Shown here: positions 35,692 through 47,016 of the stretch, one piece after another
How positions within the stretch are numbered: position 1 is the first letter of the stretch
Layout of the letters: the number at the start of each line of letters is the position of its first letter
Assembly: GCF_024199925.1 (NCBI RefSeq)
Contig: NZ_JANADR010000001.1
Span: 1,612,001 to 1,676,000 of the forward strand
Reading direction: 5' to 3'
DNA length: 64,000 nt
DNA from: Bradyrhizobium sp. CCGUVB1N3
Lineage (GTDB): Bacteria > Pseudomonadota > Alphaproteobacteria > Rhizobiales > Xanthobacteraceae
Translations under genes and position numbers: made by a program
Notes under the pieces: generated by a model
Told to the model about the DNA's origin: nothing
Databases searched by the model: none
What the model saw: the letters and a program-made list of their open reading frames with translations, nothing else

Positions 35692-37200
35692 ATGCGGCCT
35701 GACCGCGAACCTCCAGCACGTGCAACGGGCGGAGCCGCCAGCCTGGGCGGCGTCGCGTCCCCGTGGGCTGTGCTCGCGTGGGCCGCACTGCTGGTGGTGA
35801 TCGTTGCGTCGTTCGGGCCCGCGGTCTCGGTCATCTGGGGTGACACGCCTTCCTTCGTGGAATCTGCATTTCTCACGCTTGAGGCCGGAAGGCCGACCGT
35901 GGCGGGGGGACGCGACCCGGGCTATCCGGCGTTCCTGGCCGTGATATTCGCGTTGGGAGGCGGCCTTGGGACGGTGGTGCGCGTGCAGCAGGCGGCGTGG
36001 GCCGTCCTGGTGCTGACGCTTGCAGCAACCGCCCAGGCAACGACGCGCAGCGTCGTTGGGCTCGTGCCGATCATCCTCGTGGCGACGTATCCGGGCCTTC
36101 TGTTATTCAGGAACGTCATCACCGCAGAGCTTTTCTTTGCGGTCTTCGTCAATCTTGCAATGGCCGGACTGCTCGTTGCAACCTGCATCGGCAAAGGAGC
36201 AATGCGTTGCTGCGCGGTCGCGGCCTCCATCCTGTGCGCTGCGCTCGCGGCGTGCTTCAGATCGCAGGGAGTCCTGATCCCAATCGTCGCCATCCTGGTG
36301 GGCGTCAGCCTCGCCCGGCCCGACACGTCCGCGCGCCTCGCCGTGATTGCCGTGTCCGTGGCGGCAGCGCTGGGGCTCCTCGCCGCGGGTTCCCGGTTCG
36401 GGGCTTCGAACTCCGACGAAGCCTCGGTCGTGTTCGTCTCCAAGACACTGTTCTGCAACCACCTGAACATCGTGCTCGGAAGCGATTCAGCGCGACGGGA
36501 GATCGTGTCGGCGGCCGGCGTCCGCGTTGAGGCTGCGATGGCGCGGCTTGCTGCCGACTTCGCCGCCGAGCCGGGTCGCTGGCCCGTGCTCGGGTTCTTC
36601 GGTGACGCGTGCCTCTTCGACACCGCATTGGATCGAGACGTCGCCGGCGATGCCGGGAATGCCGTCCGCGCGGCCGCGGCCTATCGGCGCATCTTCCTGA
36701 CCGCCGTGCGCGACCGGCCGCTGGCCTGGGCGGGCAAGTTCGTCCGTCAGATGGCCTATGGCGCCTCGGTCGCGTGGCCGCCCTACGGACTTGACCCTGC
36801 CGTGCCGGTGTCGACCGACGACGTGCCGCACGTGTCCGACATCATGACGCGGCACGCCCCGGCGGCTCAGCCGATCGAACTGCAAGGCGGACCAGTTCGG
36901 ATCAACCTTCTGGCCGATCTCCCAGGTTTCTCCGCCTATCTGTACATGGCGTTGTCCACCGCCTTCGTCATCGCCCTCATATTTTGGGCAGTAACCGCAG
37001 CGCGGCGCCGGCGCCTCCGGTTCTTGACGCGCGCAGGCATCGTGATCGCAATGTGGGCGGCTTCGGTTGCGACCGCCGCAGGCGCCCATACCCTCGACAT
37101 CTGGCGATATTTGGTCCCCGCAGTGCCGATGGTGGGCCTCATGTTGTCCCTCTTTGCCGTCGAACTGACTGAGGCGATCGCATCCCGACGGAGGGGCTAA
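35692..37200 (+). CDS. Polytopic membrane protein, GT-C glycosyltransferase-like
   Basis: 502 residues and roughly 10-11 membrane spans. A loop after the first span reads IWGDTPSFVESAF and then GGRDPGYPAFLAVIF; an acidic residue followed by a (R)xPGYP motif is typical of the first periplasmic loop of GT-C lipid-linked sugar transferases (GT39/GT83-like). A large soluble loop lies at about residues 245-395. It is therefore a candidate envelope glycosyltransferase, but the acceptor and sugar donor are unknown. It is convergent with glnS (33 bp gap) and not linked to other polysaccharide genes. Confidence 0.6.
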   Translation: MRPDREPPARATGGAASLGGVASPWAVLAWAALLVVIVASFGPAVSVIWGDTPSFVESAFLTLEAGRPTVAGGRDPGYPAFLAVIFALGGGLGTVVRVQQAAWAVLVLTLAATAQATTRSVVGLVPIILVATYPGLLLFRNVITAELFFAVFVNLAMAGLLVATCIGKGAMRCCAVAASILCAALAACFRSQGVLIPIVAILVGVSLARPDTSARLAVIAVSVAAALGLLAAGSRFGASNSDEASVVFVSKTLFCNHLNIVLGSDSARREIVSAAGVRVEAAMARLAADFAAEPGRWPVLGFFGDACLFDTALDRDVAGDAGNAVRAAAAYRRIFLTAVRDRPLAWAGKFVRQMAYGASVAWPPYGLDPAVPVSTDDVPHVSDIMTRHAPAAQPIELQGGPVRINLLADLPGFSAYLYMALSTAFVIALIFWAVTAARRRRLRFLTRAGIVIAMWAASVATAAGAHTLDIWRYLVPAVPMVGLMLSLFAVELTEAIASRRRG

Positions 37201-37233
37201 ACTAATCGCACCACCCGCAACTCTTGTTCTGCC

Positions 37234-38913
<1,680 letters not shown>

Positions 38914-39007
38914 TCCGAAAATCCTGTAGGGAAATCAGCGGTCCTTCTGCCAGTTTCGGGAGGCTGAGCCAAGCCCTCAGCCCGGTCCGAAGCGGTCCGC
39001 CGGCAGG

Positions 39008-39035
39008 CTTTAGTTATGCACCGTTCCTGCTATAC
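39008..39035 (+). promoter_or_regulatory. Possible gltX promoter
   Basis: CTTTAG (39008-39013), 16 bases, then CTATAC (39030-39035), near the rhizobial housekeeping form CTTGAC-N17-CTATAT. It lies 33 bp before the gltX start. The -10 match is good and the -35 match is weak. Confidence 0.4.
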
Positions 39036-39068
39036 ACCACCGCCTCCAATGCATAGGCCGTTCCACTC

Positions 39069-40493
39069 ATGACCGATTCCGTCGTCACACGCTTCGCCCC
39101 CTCGCCGACCGGCTTCCTGCATATCGGGGGCGCCCGCACGGCGCTGTTCAACTGGCTCTATGCGAAGAAGCACGGCGGCAAGATGCTGCTGCGGATCGAG
39201 GACACCGACCGCGAACGCTCCACCGAGGCGGCGATCGGCGCCATCCTCGACGGGCTGAAATGGCTGGAGCTCGGCTGGGATGGCGACGTCATCTACCAGT
39301 TCAGCCGCGCCGCCCGTCACCGCGAGGTGGCCGAGCAGCTGCTCGCCGACGGCAAGGCCTATCACTGCTACGCCACCGCCGAGGAGCTCGCCGCGATGCG
39401 CGAGAAGGCGCGCGCCGAGGGCCGCACCCGCCTCTATGACGGGATGTGGCGCGATCGCGATCCGGCAACCGCGCCAGGCAACGTCAAGCCGACGATCCGG
39501 CTGCGCGCGCCGCAGACCGGCGAGACCGCGATCGAGGACCAGGTGCAGGGTCGCGTGGTCTGGCAGAACGAGAACCTCGACGACCTCGTCCTGCTCCGCG
39601 GCGATGGCACGCCGACCTACATGCTCGCGGTGGTGGTCGACGACCACGACATGGGCGTCACCCATGTGATCCGCGGCGACGACCATCTGATCAACGCCGC
39701 CCGCCAGAAGCAGATCTACGATGCGATGGGCTGGACGCTGCCGAGCATGTCGCACATCCCGCTCATCCACGGCCCGGACGGCTCAAAACTCTCCAAGCGG
39801 CACGGCGCGCTCGGCGTCGACGCCTACCGCGCCATGGGCTATCTGCCGGCCGCGCTACGCAACTACCTCGTCCGCCTCGGCTGGAGCCATGGCGACCAGG
39901 AGATCTTCTCGACCGAGGAGATGATTGCCGCGTTCGACCTCGCCAGCGTCGGCCGCGCCGCCGCGCGTTTTGACTTTGCCAAGCTCGAGAACCTCAACGG
40001 CCACTACATCCGTAGCGCGGACGATCAATCGCTCGTGAAGATGTTCGAGGACGTGCTCGACTACGTCCCAGGGAAGGCCGAGCTCAAGGCCAAGCTGAAC
40101 GATGCCACGCGCGCTCAGATTCTGAAGGCCATGCCGAGCCTGAAGGAGCGCGCCAAGACGCTGATCGAGCTGATCGACGGCGCCTATTTCATCTTCGCCG
40201 ACCGCCCGCTGGAGCTCGATCCCAAGGCGGCAGCCCTGCTGACGCCGGAGAACCGGGCGCTGATCGGCCGGCTTCATTCCGCGCTGGAGAATGTCGAGAG
40301 CTGGAGCGCGGCCACCGCGGAAGCCGCGCTGCGCGCTTTCGCCGAGGAAAATAGTCTCAAGCTCGGTGCGGTCGCCCAGCCACTGCGGGCCGCGCTGACG
40401 GGACGGTCCACCTCGCCCGGTATTTTCGAGGTTTTGGACGTCCTGGGACGCCAGGAAAGCCTGGGCCGGCTGAAGGATCAGTCTACGACGTAA
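39069..40493 (+). CDS. gltX: Glutamyl-tRNA synthetase
   Basis: 474 residues, class I. The HIGH motif is [20 protein letters not shown] and KMSKS appears as [31 protein letters not shown] is the usual active-site strand. The C-terminal anticodon-binding helices are complete. In organisms without GlnRS this enzyme also charges tRNA-Gln with Glu; here glnS is adjacent, so its specificity is an open question. gltA follows 142 bp downstream on the same strand. Confidence 0.98.
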   Translation: MTDSVVTRFAPSPTGFLHIGGARTALFNWLYAKKHGGKMLLRIEDTDRERSTEAAIGAILDGLKWLELGWDGDVIYQFSRAARHREVAEQLLADGKAYHCYATAEELAAMREKARAEGRTRLYDGMWRDRDPATAPGNVKPTIRLRAPQTGETAIEDQVQGRVVWQNENLDDLVLLRGDGTPTYMLAVVVDDHDMGVTHVIRGDDHLINAARQKQIYDAMGWTLPSMSHIPLIHGPDGSKLSKRHGALGVDAYRAMGYLPAALRNYLVRLGWSHGDQEIFSTEEMIAAFDLASVGRAAARFDFAKLENLNGHYIRSADDQSLVKMFEDVLDYVPGKAELKAKLNDATRAQILKAMPSLKERAKTLIELIDGAYFIFADRPLELDPKAAALLTPENRALIGRLHSALENVESWSAATAEAALRAFAEENSLKLGAVAQPLRAALTGRSTSPGIFEVLDVLGRQESLGRLKDQSTT

Positions 40494-40511
40494 GTCCTGT
40501 GCGGTGCCCAT

Positions 40512-40539
40512 CTTGCAGCGCACACAGCAATAATATACC
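40512..40539 (+). promoter_or_regulatory. Possible gltA promoter
   Basis: CTTGCA (40512-40517), a 16-base spacer and TATACC (40534-40539), close to the rhizobial housekeeping pattern. Transcription from here would leave a leader of about 90 bases before gltA. Confidence 0.45.
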
Positions 40540-40635
40540 CATCTCACCCGTACCTTCTGGAATATCCGGCTTGCCCCGCCATCTCGTGGGGAACGATCAG
40601 GTCCGGCCCGTTTCACAATTCATCGGGGACTTACG

Positions 40636-41937
<1,302 letters not shown>

Positions 41938-41959
41938 GGTCGGGTCCAAGGCCAAACGA

Positions 41960-41989
41960 AACGGCGCCATCATGGATGGCGCCGTTTTT
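41960..41989 (+). terminator. Rho-independent terminator of gltA
   Basis: A perfect 12-bp stem, AACGGCGCCATC (41960-41971) with GATGGCGCCGTT (41975-41986), an ATG triloop, and TTTTTG closing on the + strand. This is the clearest intrinsic terminator in the window. It separates gltA from the minus-strand lpx operon that converges on it. Confidence 0.92.
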
Positions 41990-42002
41990 GTTTGGGTAGA
42001 TC

Positions 42003-42095
42003 GTAGGGTGGGCAAAGGCGCAAAGTGCCGTGCCCACCATCTCTCCCCAACAATGACAGAAGCGGTGGGCACACTACGCTTTGCCCACCTTACGA
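42003..42095. repeat. GTGGGCA-type intergenic repeat, copy 2
   Basis: Starts GTAGGGTGGGCAAAGGCGCA and ends TTTGCCCACCTTAC, with an inner TGCCCACC and GCGGTGGGCAC, so the ends and the inner units can pair. It has the same layout and length as 21191-21289. It sits between two convergent genes (gltA and lpxB), as copy 1 does between the GGDEF/EAL and ctpA genes. Confidence 0.75.
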
Positions 42096-42104
42096 AGCGG
42101 CCTC

Positions 42105-43280
42105 TTAACGCCTCCCCTTCCGCATCGTCGCAAGCACGATGTCGGCGGCGAGCACGCTCGGCGACTTGTTGCCGGTCGACATGATCGTGTCGAGCCGAGC
42201 GAAGGCCTCGACCTGTTGCTTCCGTGATGGCGTATCCGTCAGCACCTCGGTCAGCGCCTCGGAGAGCTTTTCCGGCGTGCAATCCTCCTGCAAAAACTCG
42301 GGGATCACCTCTTTGCCGATCACGAGATTGGCGAGGATCACGGAGGAGACGCGGACGGCGCGGCGCAGGATGAAGGCCTCGATCGCGCCGACGCGATAGG
42401 CCGTCACCATCGGAATGCCCGACAGCGCCAGCTCCAGCGTCACCGTGCCGGATTTCGCCAGTGCCGCGCGCGCGGTCCGGAACGCGGTACGCCGCTCGGC
42501 TTCGCCGACCACGATCTGCGGCTTGACCAGCCAGCTTGCGGTGCCCTCGCGCACCGTCGGTTCGAGATGCGACATGGTCGGCAGCACCAATTCGAAACGC
42601 TGGCCGCCGGCCTGCAACCGGCCGAGCGCCGCGCCGAACACGTCGAGATGATGCCTGATCTCGCTGCGGCGGCTGCCGGGCAAGACCAGCAGGATCGGCG
42701 GCTCGCCATCGCGGCGCTTCTGCTCCTCCGCATTCGGCCGCAGCGACGACAATTGCTCGATCAGGGGATGACCGACATAGCTGCACGGCGGGCCGCGGAG
42801 CTTGCGGTATTCCTCGGGCTCGAACGGCAGCAGGCCGAGCACGTGATCGACATAGGACAGCATGGCCCGTGCCCTGCCCGGCCGCCAGGCCCAGACCGAG
42901 GGCGAGACGTAGTCGACGATCGGGATCGCCGGATTGCTCGCGCGGACGCGGCGCGCGACGCGATGGGTGAAGTCGGGACTGTCGATGATGACGAGTGCGT
43001 CGGGCGCAGCTTCCGTCACGGCATCCGCGGTCTCGCGGATCAGCCGCAGGATTTTCGGCAGTTGCTGCACGACGGCGGCAAAACCGACGATCGACAGCTC
43101 CTCGATGGGGAAAAGGGAGACCAGCCCCTCGCGCGCCATGGTGCGGCCGCCGACGCCTTCGAACTGCACACCATCGCCGAGCCGCTGGCGCAGTACCTTC
43201 ATGAGCGCGCTTCCCAAGCGGTCGCCGGATTCCTCCGTGGCGATCAGAAAGATCTTCCGCTTTGGATCTCGCACCGGCAT
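42105..43280 (-). CDS. lpxB: Lipid-A-disaccharide synthase
   Basis: 391 residues, GT19 family. It joins 2,3-diacylglucosamine 1-phosphate to UDP-2,3-diacylglucosamine at the inner membrane. Family motifs are KIFLIATEESGDRLGS, VIIDSPDFTHRVARRVR, VDYVSPSVWAWRPGRAR, FEPEEYRK, SYVGHPLIEQ, LVLPGSRRSEIRHHL and AKSGTVTLELALSGIPMV. The ATG at 43280 overlaps the TGA of lpxI (TGATG) and is preferred to the GTG three bases earlier. It is the last gene of the long envelope run and converges on gltA. Confidence 0.97.
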   Translation of the reverse strand: MPVRDPKRKIFLIATEESGDRLGSALMKVLRQRLGDGVQFEGVGGRTMAREGLVSLFPIEELSIVGFAAVVQQLPKILRLIRETADAVTEAAPDALVIIDSPDFTHRVARRVRASNPAIPIVDYVSPSVWAWRPGRARAMLSYVDHVLGLLPFEPEEYRKLRGPPCSYVGHPLIEQLSSLRPNAEEQKRRDGEPPILLVLPGSRRSEIRHHLDVFGAALGRLQAGGQRFELVLPTMSHLEPTVREGTASWLVKPQIVVGEAERRTAFRTARAALAKSGTVTLELALSGIPMVTAYRVGAIEAFILRRAVRVSSVILANLVIGKEVIPEFLQEDCTPEKLSEALTEVLTDTPSRKQQVEAFARLDTIMSTGNKSPSVLAADIVLATMRKGRR

Positions 43281-44149
43281 CACGCTTGCAGGCCGATGAC
43301 GAAGAGATAGTTGGCGTCGGCGCGCTCGATCATCGCCTGCGGCTCGGCGGCGATGGTGTTGCCCGCGATCACGGCGACGCCCGAAAGACCAGCGCTGGCG
43401 ACACCTTCGACGGTGCGCGGGCCGATCGTCGGCAGATCGAAGCGCAAATCCTGTCCGCTCTTCGGCGCCTTGACCAGCACGCCGCGCCCGCGCGCCGCGC
43501 GGATGCGGCCCTCGCTGCGCAGCCGCGTCACGCGCTGGAGCAGCCCGTCGGTCCCCTCGATGTCCTCGACCGCGACCACATGGCCGTCGATCACGACCAC
43601 GGCCTGGCCGATGTCGAACGGGCTCAGCGCAGCCAGCACCGCGCGGCCGCGCTCGATGTCACTCCTGGCGTTGTCTGCCGGCCAGGCGCGGGTGATGCAG
43701 CCCTCGGGCATCAGCAGATCGGGCGCGACGTCCTTGATCCCAACCATGCGAAAGCCGTCCTGCTCGAGCATGCGGCCGACGCCGGACAGAAGATGGTCGT
43801 CGCCGCCGCGAAACGCGCGGACGACATGCCCGAGGAGCCGGAGCGTCTTGAGATCGATGCGCACTTCCGACAGCGACGGCCGCATCAAGGTGCCGATGAA
43901 GATCAGGTCGCGGCAGCCCTCTTCGCGAAACAGCCGCATGGCACGGCCGAGCTGCCCGACCGAGATCCAGCGATGTCGGAATTTTTCCACCTGGACCGGA
44001 TCGCAGGCGCCGCGCAGCGGAAACAGCACCGGCGCGATGCCACGCGCGGCGAGCGACTCCGCAACCGCAAACGGCATGGCGCCACCGCCGGCGATGACGC
44101 CGACCGGTGACGAAATCTCTGGAGCCGCCGATGTCATGCCTGCGGCCAT
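43280..44149 (-). CDS. lpxI: UDP-2,3-diacylglucosamine diphosphatase, LpxI type
   Basis: About 289 residues. LpxI hydrolyses UDP-2,3-diacylglucosamine to 2,3-diacylglucosamine 1-phosphate, the role that LpxH plays in E. coli. The N-terminal PVGVIAGGGAMPFAVAESL, central FIGTLMRPSLSEVR and GGDDHLLSGVGRMLE, and C-terminal DLPTIGPRTVEGVASAG follow the LpxI (DUF1009) family. The start at 44149 is 7 bp after lpxA; an ATG at 44137 is also possible. Its stop shares bases with the lpxB start, so LpxI and LpxB are probably made together. Confidence 0.95.
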   Translation of the reverse strand: MAAGMTSAAPEISSPVGVIAGGGAMPFAVAESLAARGIAPVLFPLRGACDPVQVEKFRHRWISVGQLGRAMRLFREEGCRDLIFIGTLMRPSLSEVRIDLKTLRLLGHVVRAFRGGDDHLLSGVGRMLEQDGFRMVGIKDVAPDLLMPEGCITRAWPADNARSDIERGRAVLAALSPFDIGQAVVVIDGHVVAVEDIEGTDGLLQRVTRLRSEGRIRAARGRGVLVKAPKSGQDLRFDLPTIGPRTVEGVASAGLSGVAVIAGNTIAAEPQAMIERADANYLFVIGLQA

Positions 44150-44156
44150 CCCGTGA

Positions 44157-44951
44157 CTATTGGCCGATCGCGGGAAGACAGAGCGGGCGATGCTTGGCCT
44201 TGCCGATGAAGTCGAGGATTTCGGCGATCGCGGGATCCTCAGCCGCAAGCGGCTGCACCGAGGCGAGCCGCTCGGCGAAAATGCCGGGGCCGTGGAACAG
44301 CTTTTGATAGAACGCGCGCACGCTCGCCAGCCGCTGCTTGGTGAACTTGCGCCGCTTCATGCCGATGATGTTGAGACCTTCGAGCACCGCATACTGGCCG
44401 TTGACGAGCCCGAACGGGATGATGTCGTCGCGCACGCCACAAACGCCACCGACCATGACCTGCGGGCCGATGCGGGTGAACTGGTGCACCGCAGACAACC
44501 CGCCGATGAAGACGAAGTCGCCGATCTCACAGTGACCTCCGAGCGTCGCCGAGGTCGCGAAGATTGCGTCGTTGCCGACGTGGCAGTCATGCCCGACATG
44601 GCTGCAGTTCATGAAATAGCCGCGGTCGCCGACCTCTGTGAGGCCGCCGCCAGCGACGGTGCCGGCATTCATGGTCACGGATTCGCGGATGGTGCAGCCT
44701 GAGCCAATCCGTAGCTTCGTCAGCTCGCCGCGATAGCTGAGCGACTGTGGCGGCGTGCCGAGCGAGGCGAACGGATAGATGGTGCAATCGTCGCCGATCG
44801 TCGTCTGTGCCGTGATGTGCACATGCCCGATCAACTTGCAATTTTTGCCGATCACGACGTTCGGGCCGATGATGCAGTAGGGCCCGATCTCTGTGCCCTC
44901 GCCGATCACGGCGCCGTCTTCCACGCGCGCGGTGGGATCAATCTTGCTCAT
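44157..44951 (-). CDS. lpxA: UDP-N-acetylglucosamine acyltransferase
   Basis: 264 residues. LpxA starts lipid A synthesis by adding a 3-hydroxyacyl chain to UDP-GlcNAc. The left-handed beta-helix hexapeptide repeats are plain (IGEGTEIGPYCIIGPNVVIG, VGDRGYFMNCSHVGHDCHVG), with the catalytic His in HVGHDCHVG and FIGGLSAVHQF further on. The C-terminal helical part (KRRKFTKQRLASVRAFYQ) is complete. In many genomes fabZ lies directly upstream; here a 507-bp gap with a frameshifted opposite-strand gene separates them. Confidence 0.97.
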   Translation of the reverse strand: MSKIDPTARVEDGAVIGEGTEIGPYCIIGPNVVIGKNCKLIGHVHITAQTTIGDDCTIYPFASLGTPPQSLSYRGELTKLRIGSGCTIRESVTMNAGTVAGGGLTEVGDRGYFMNCSHVGHDCHVGNDAIFATSATLGGHCEIGDFVFIGGLSAVHQFTRIGPQVMVGGVCGVRDDIIPFGLVNGQYAVLEGLNIIGMKRRKFTKQRLASVRAFYQKLFHGPGIFAERLASVQPLAAEDPAIAEILDFIGKAKHRPLCLPAIGQ

Positions 44952-45110
44952 TAAGAAGGTCTGGCTATCCGTTGAAGTCGCTCGGTTTTCCGGTGGTTAG
45001 CGCGACTTTGCGTGATCTGTCCAGTGACGTATCATCTCGGCTTGTTTCAAGTCCCAAAGGAGCGAGCCTCCTCGGCTCGTTAACGACTTCACACGGAGCT
45101 TGAAGAGACC

Positions 45111-45439
45111 GTGGTCAGGACCATAGCAATCCTGCTTTCGCAGTTGATGGCTGCGCCGATCGTATCTGAAATGGTCGAGATACGAGGACGCGGCCCCGTC
45201 GATCTCGCGGCGTTCGCGTGCCGCGATATCAACCGCAGTAGCGCGTCTGCTACGACGTCGCGCAAAATAATCTGATCGTCGCCGTCAACGGTACCTATGA
45301 TCGCTATTGCGGCGTACCGCCCCACACCGTTGCGGCACTGATGGGCGCGCCGTCGATGGGCCAGTTCTTCAACCGGACGATCCGGCGACCGGCCTCCGGC
45401 GAACGCTATGACTGTCCGACGCAAAAGCCGGTGAAATAG
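45111..45439 (+). pseudogene. Frameshifted KTSC-domain secreted protein remnant
   Basis: Two overlapping frames make one recognisable protein. The first, from the GTG at 45111, reads MRTIAILLSQLMAAPIVSE-like signal sequence, then VEIRGRGPVDLAAFACRDIN, and stops near 45282. The second frame picks up near 45240 with RVCYDVAQNNLIVAVNG, then YDRYCGVPPHTVAALMGAPS, then MGQFFNRTIR, and ends at the TAG at 45437-45439. The second part matches the KTSC domain pattern (Y...VP...L..A.S.G.FFN..IR). A small deletion around 45236-45242 probably broke the frame. It lies opposite the fabZ-lpxA strand. A sequencing error cannot be excluded. Confidence 0.7.
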
Positions 45440-45458
45440 CGCCGCTGGCCGGCTGGCC

Positions 45459-45917
45459 TCAGTCCGTCAGCATCGCGCCGACGTCGGCTTCGGCGACGAC
45501 CTGGCCGTTGACCTTGGCGTCGCCGTGAAACCACCACATCGCCTTGCGACGGCCGATCGAGCGCATGTGATATTCGATGGTGTCGCCGGGCAGCACGGGC
45601 TTACGGAATTTGCACTTGTCGATGGTGAGGAAATACACCGCCCGTGGCTTCTCGGTGCCATCGACCGAGGTGATGCCGATCACGCCCGCGGTCTGCGCCA
45701 TCGCCTCGATCATCATCACGCCTGGATAGACCGGCCGCTCGGGGAAATGCCCCTGGAAGGCCGGCTCGTTGAAGGTGACGTTCTTGACCCCGATGCCGCT
45801 ATAGTCGGTGCGGATGTTGATCACCCGATCGATCAGCAGCATCGGAAAGCGGTGCGGAAGCGTACGCAGAATCGCGTTGATATCCACGAGCTCGAACCTG
45901 ACCGGTGCTTCCTCCAT
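45459..45917 (-). CDS. fabZ: 3-hydroxyacyl-[ACP] dehydratase FabZ
   Basis: 152 residues, a single hot-dog fold. The catalytic His is in [16 protein letters not shown] and the Glu in [33 protein letters not shown] follows as in the family. It dehydrates 3-hydroxyacyl-ACP in fatty acid elongation and competes with LpxA/LpxD for that pool, which explains why they share an operon. The ATG at 45917 shares bases with the lpxD stop. A gap of 507 bp separates it from lpxA, containing the KTSC pseudogene. Confidence 0.97.
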   Translation of the reverse strand: MEEAPVRFELVDINAILRTLPHRFPMLLIDRVINIRTDYSGIGVKNVTFNEPAFQGHFPERPVYPGVMMIEAMAQTAGVIGITSVDGTEKPRAVYFLTIDKCKFRKPVLPGDTIEYHMRSIGRRKAMWWFHGDAKVNGQVVAEADVGAMLTD

Positions 45918-46984
45918 CACTCCTGTCCCTCGTCCTTCGGATCGGCCTTGCTGTCGCGCACCAGACGCTCCACCGCGATAATCTCCTTGAACCACTGCTT
46001 GGTCGGCTTGGCAAAAAAGCCGCCCCAGCGTCCGCCTGCCGGGATGTCGTCCTTGACGCCGCTCATCGCGGTGACCTGAGCCCCATCGCCGATCTTGAGG
46101 TGATTGTTGATGCCAACCTTCGCTCCCAGCGCCACGTTGTCGCCGATCGTCAGGCTACCGGCGAGGCCGATCTGAGCTGCCAGCAGGCAGTTCCGGCCGA
46201 TGGTCACATTGTGGCCGATCTGGACCTGGTTGTCGATTTTGGTCCCCTCGCCGATCACGGTGTCACGCAAGGACCCGCGATCGATCGTGGTGCCGGCGCC
46301 GACCTCGACGTCATTCTGGATCAGCACTCGTCCGGTCTGCGGGACCTTGAGATGGCCCTCGGGACCGAAAAAAACGAAGCCGTAGCCGTCCTGGCCGATC
46401 GAGCAGCCGGGGTGGATCAGCACGTTGTTGCCGATCAGGGCGCACTGGATCGCCGTGCGGGCGCCGACGTCGCAGTCCCGGCCGATCTTGACGCCGGGGC
46501 CGATCACCGCGCCTGCGCCGATCACGGTGCCGCTGCCGATCTCGACCTCGGGGCCGATCACGGCCAGCGGATCGACCACGACGCCGTCCTCCAGACGCGC
46601 CGTCGGATCGATGATCGCTGACGGCGCGATTCCGTCATTGCCGACCGAGGATTGCGGCCTGAGCGCATCGCCGTGCCATTCCCGGGAGATCCTGACGAAG
46701 GCGCGGAACGGCTGCGCCACGCGTAGCGCGGCGACGTGGGCCGGCACCTGCGCCTCGAAGCGCGGGCTGACGAGGCACGCGCCGGCCTTGGTCGCCTTGA
46801 GCTGGTCGACATATTTGAGGTTGTCGAAGAACGTCAGATGCATCGGGCCGGCTTCGTCAAGCGAAGCCAGGCCCGTGATGATATGGCCGGCCCGGGCCGG
46901 GTCGACCAGCTGCGCCTTCGTCAGCGTGGCGATATCAGCCAGCGCCGACGCAGGCGGCTTCTTGAAGAAGGACGGCTGCGCCAT
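45917..46984 (-). CDS. lpxD: UDP-3-O-(3-hydroxyacyl)glucosamine N-acyltransferase
   Basis: 355 residues. LpxD adds the N-linked acyl chain in lipid A synthesis. The N-terminal UDP-binding domain ([20 protein letters not shown]) leads to hexapeptide beta-helix repeats ([36 protein letters not shown]) with the catalytic His region [15 protein letters not shown]. The C-terminus is a short helix ([20 protein letters not shown]). It starts 32 bp after bamA, and its stop overlaps the fabZ start (ATGA). Confidence 0.97.
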   Translation of the reverse strand: MAQPSFFKKPPASALADIATLTKAQLVDPARAGHIITGLASLDEAGPMHLTFFDNLKYVDQLKATKAGACLVSPRFEAQVPAHVAALRVAQPFRAFVRISREWHGDALRPQSSVGNDGIAPSAIIDPTARLEDGVVVDPLAVIGPEVEIGSGTVIGAGAVIGPGVKIGRDCDVGARTAIQCALIGNNVLIHPGCSIGQDGYGFVFFGPEGHLKVPQTGRVLIQNDVEVGAGTTIDRGSLRDTVIGEGTKIDNQVQIGHNVTIGRNCLLAAQIGLAGSLTIGDNVALGAKVGINNHLKIGDGAQVTAMSGVKDDIPAGGRWGGFFAKPTKQWFKEIIAVERLVRDSKADPKDEGQE

Positions 46985-47016
46985 TCCACCCCGTCGAGGT
47001 CCGGCCGGAGATCCGC

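Noticed and set aside
45055..45085. Short hairpin CGAGCC/GGCTCG upstream of the KTSC remnant
   Set aside because: A six-base stem in high-GC DNA is expected by chance; no U-run or conserved context supports a terminator or riboswitch.
45089..45424. A 111-codon minus-strand frame between lpxA and fabZ
   Set aside because: The opposite strand encodes a recognisable KTSC protein split by a frameshift, which explains the sequence better.
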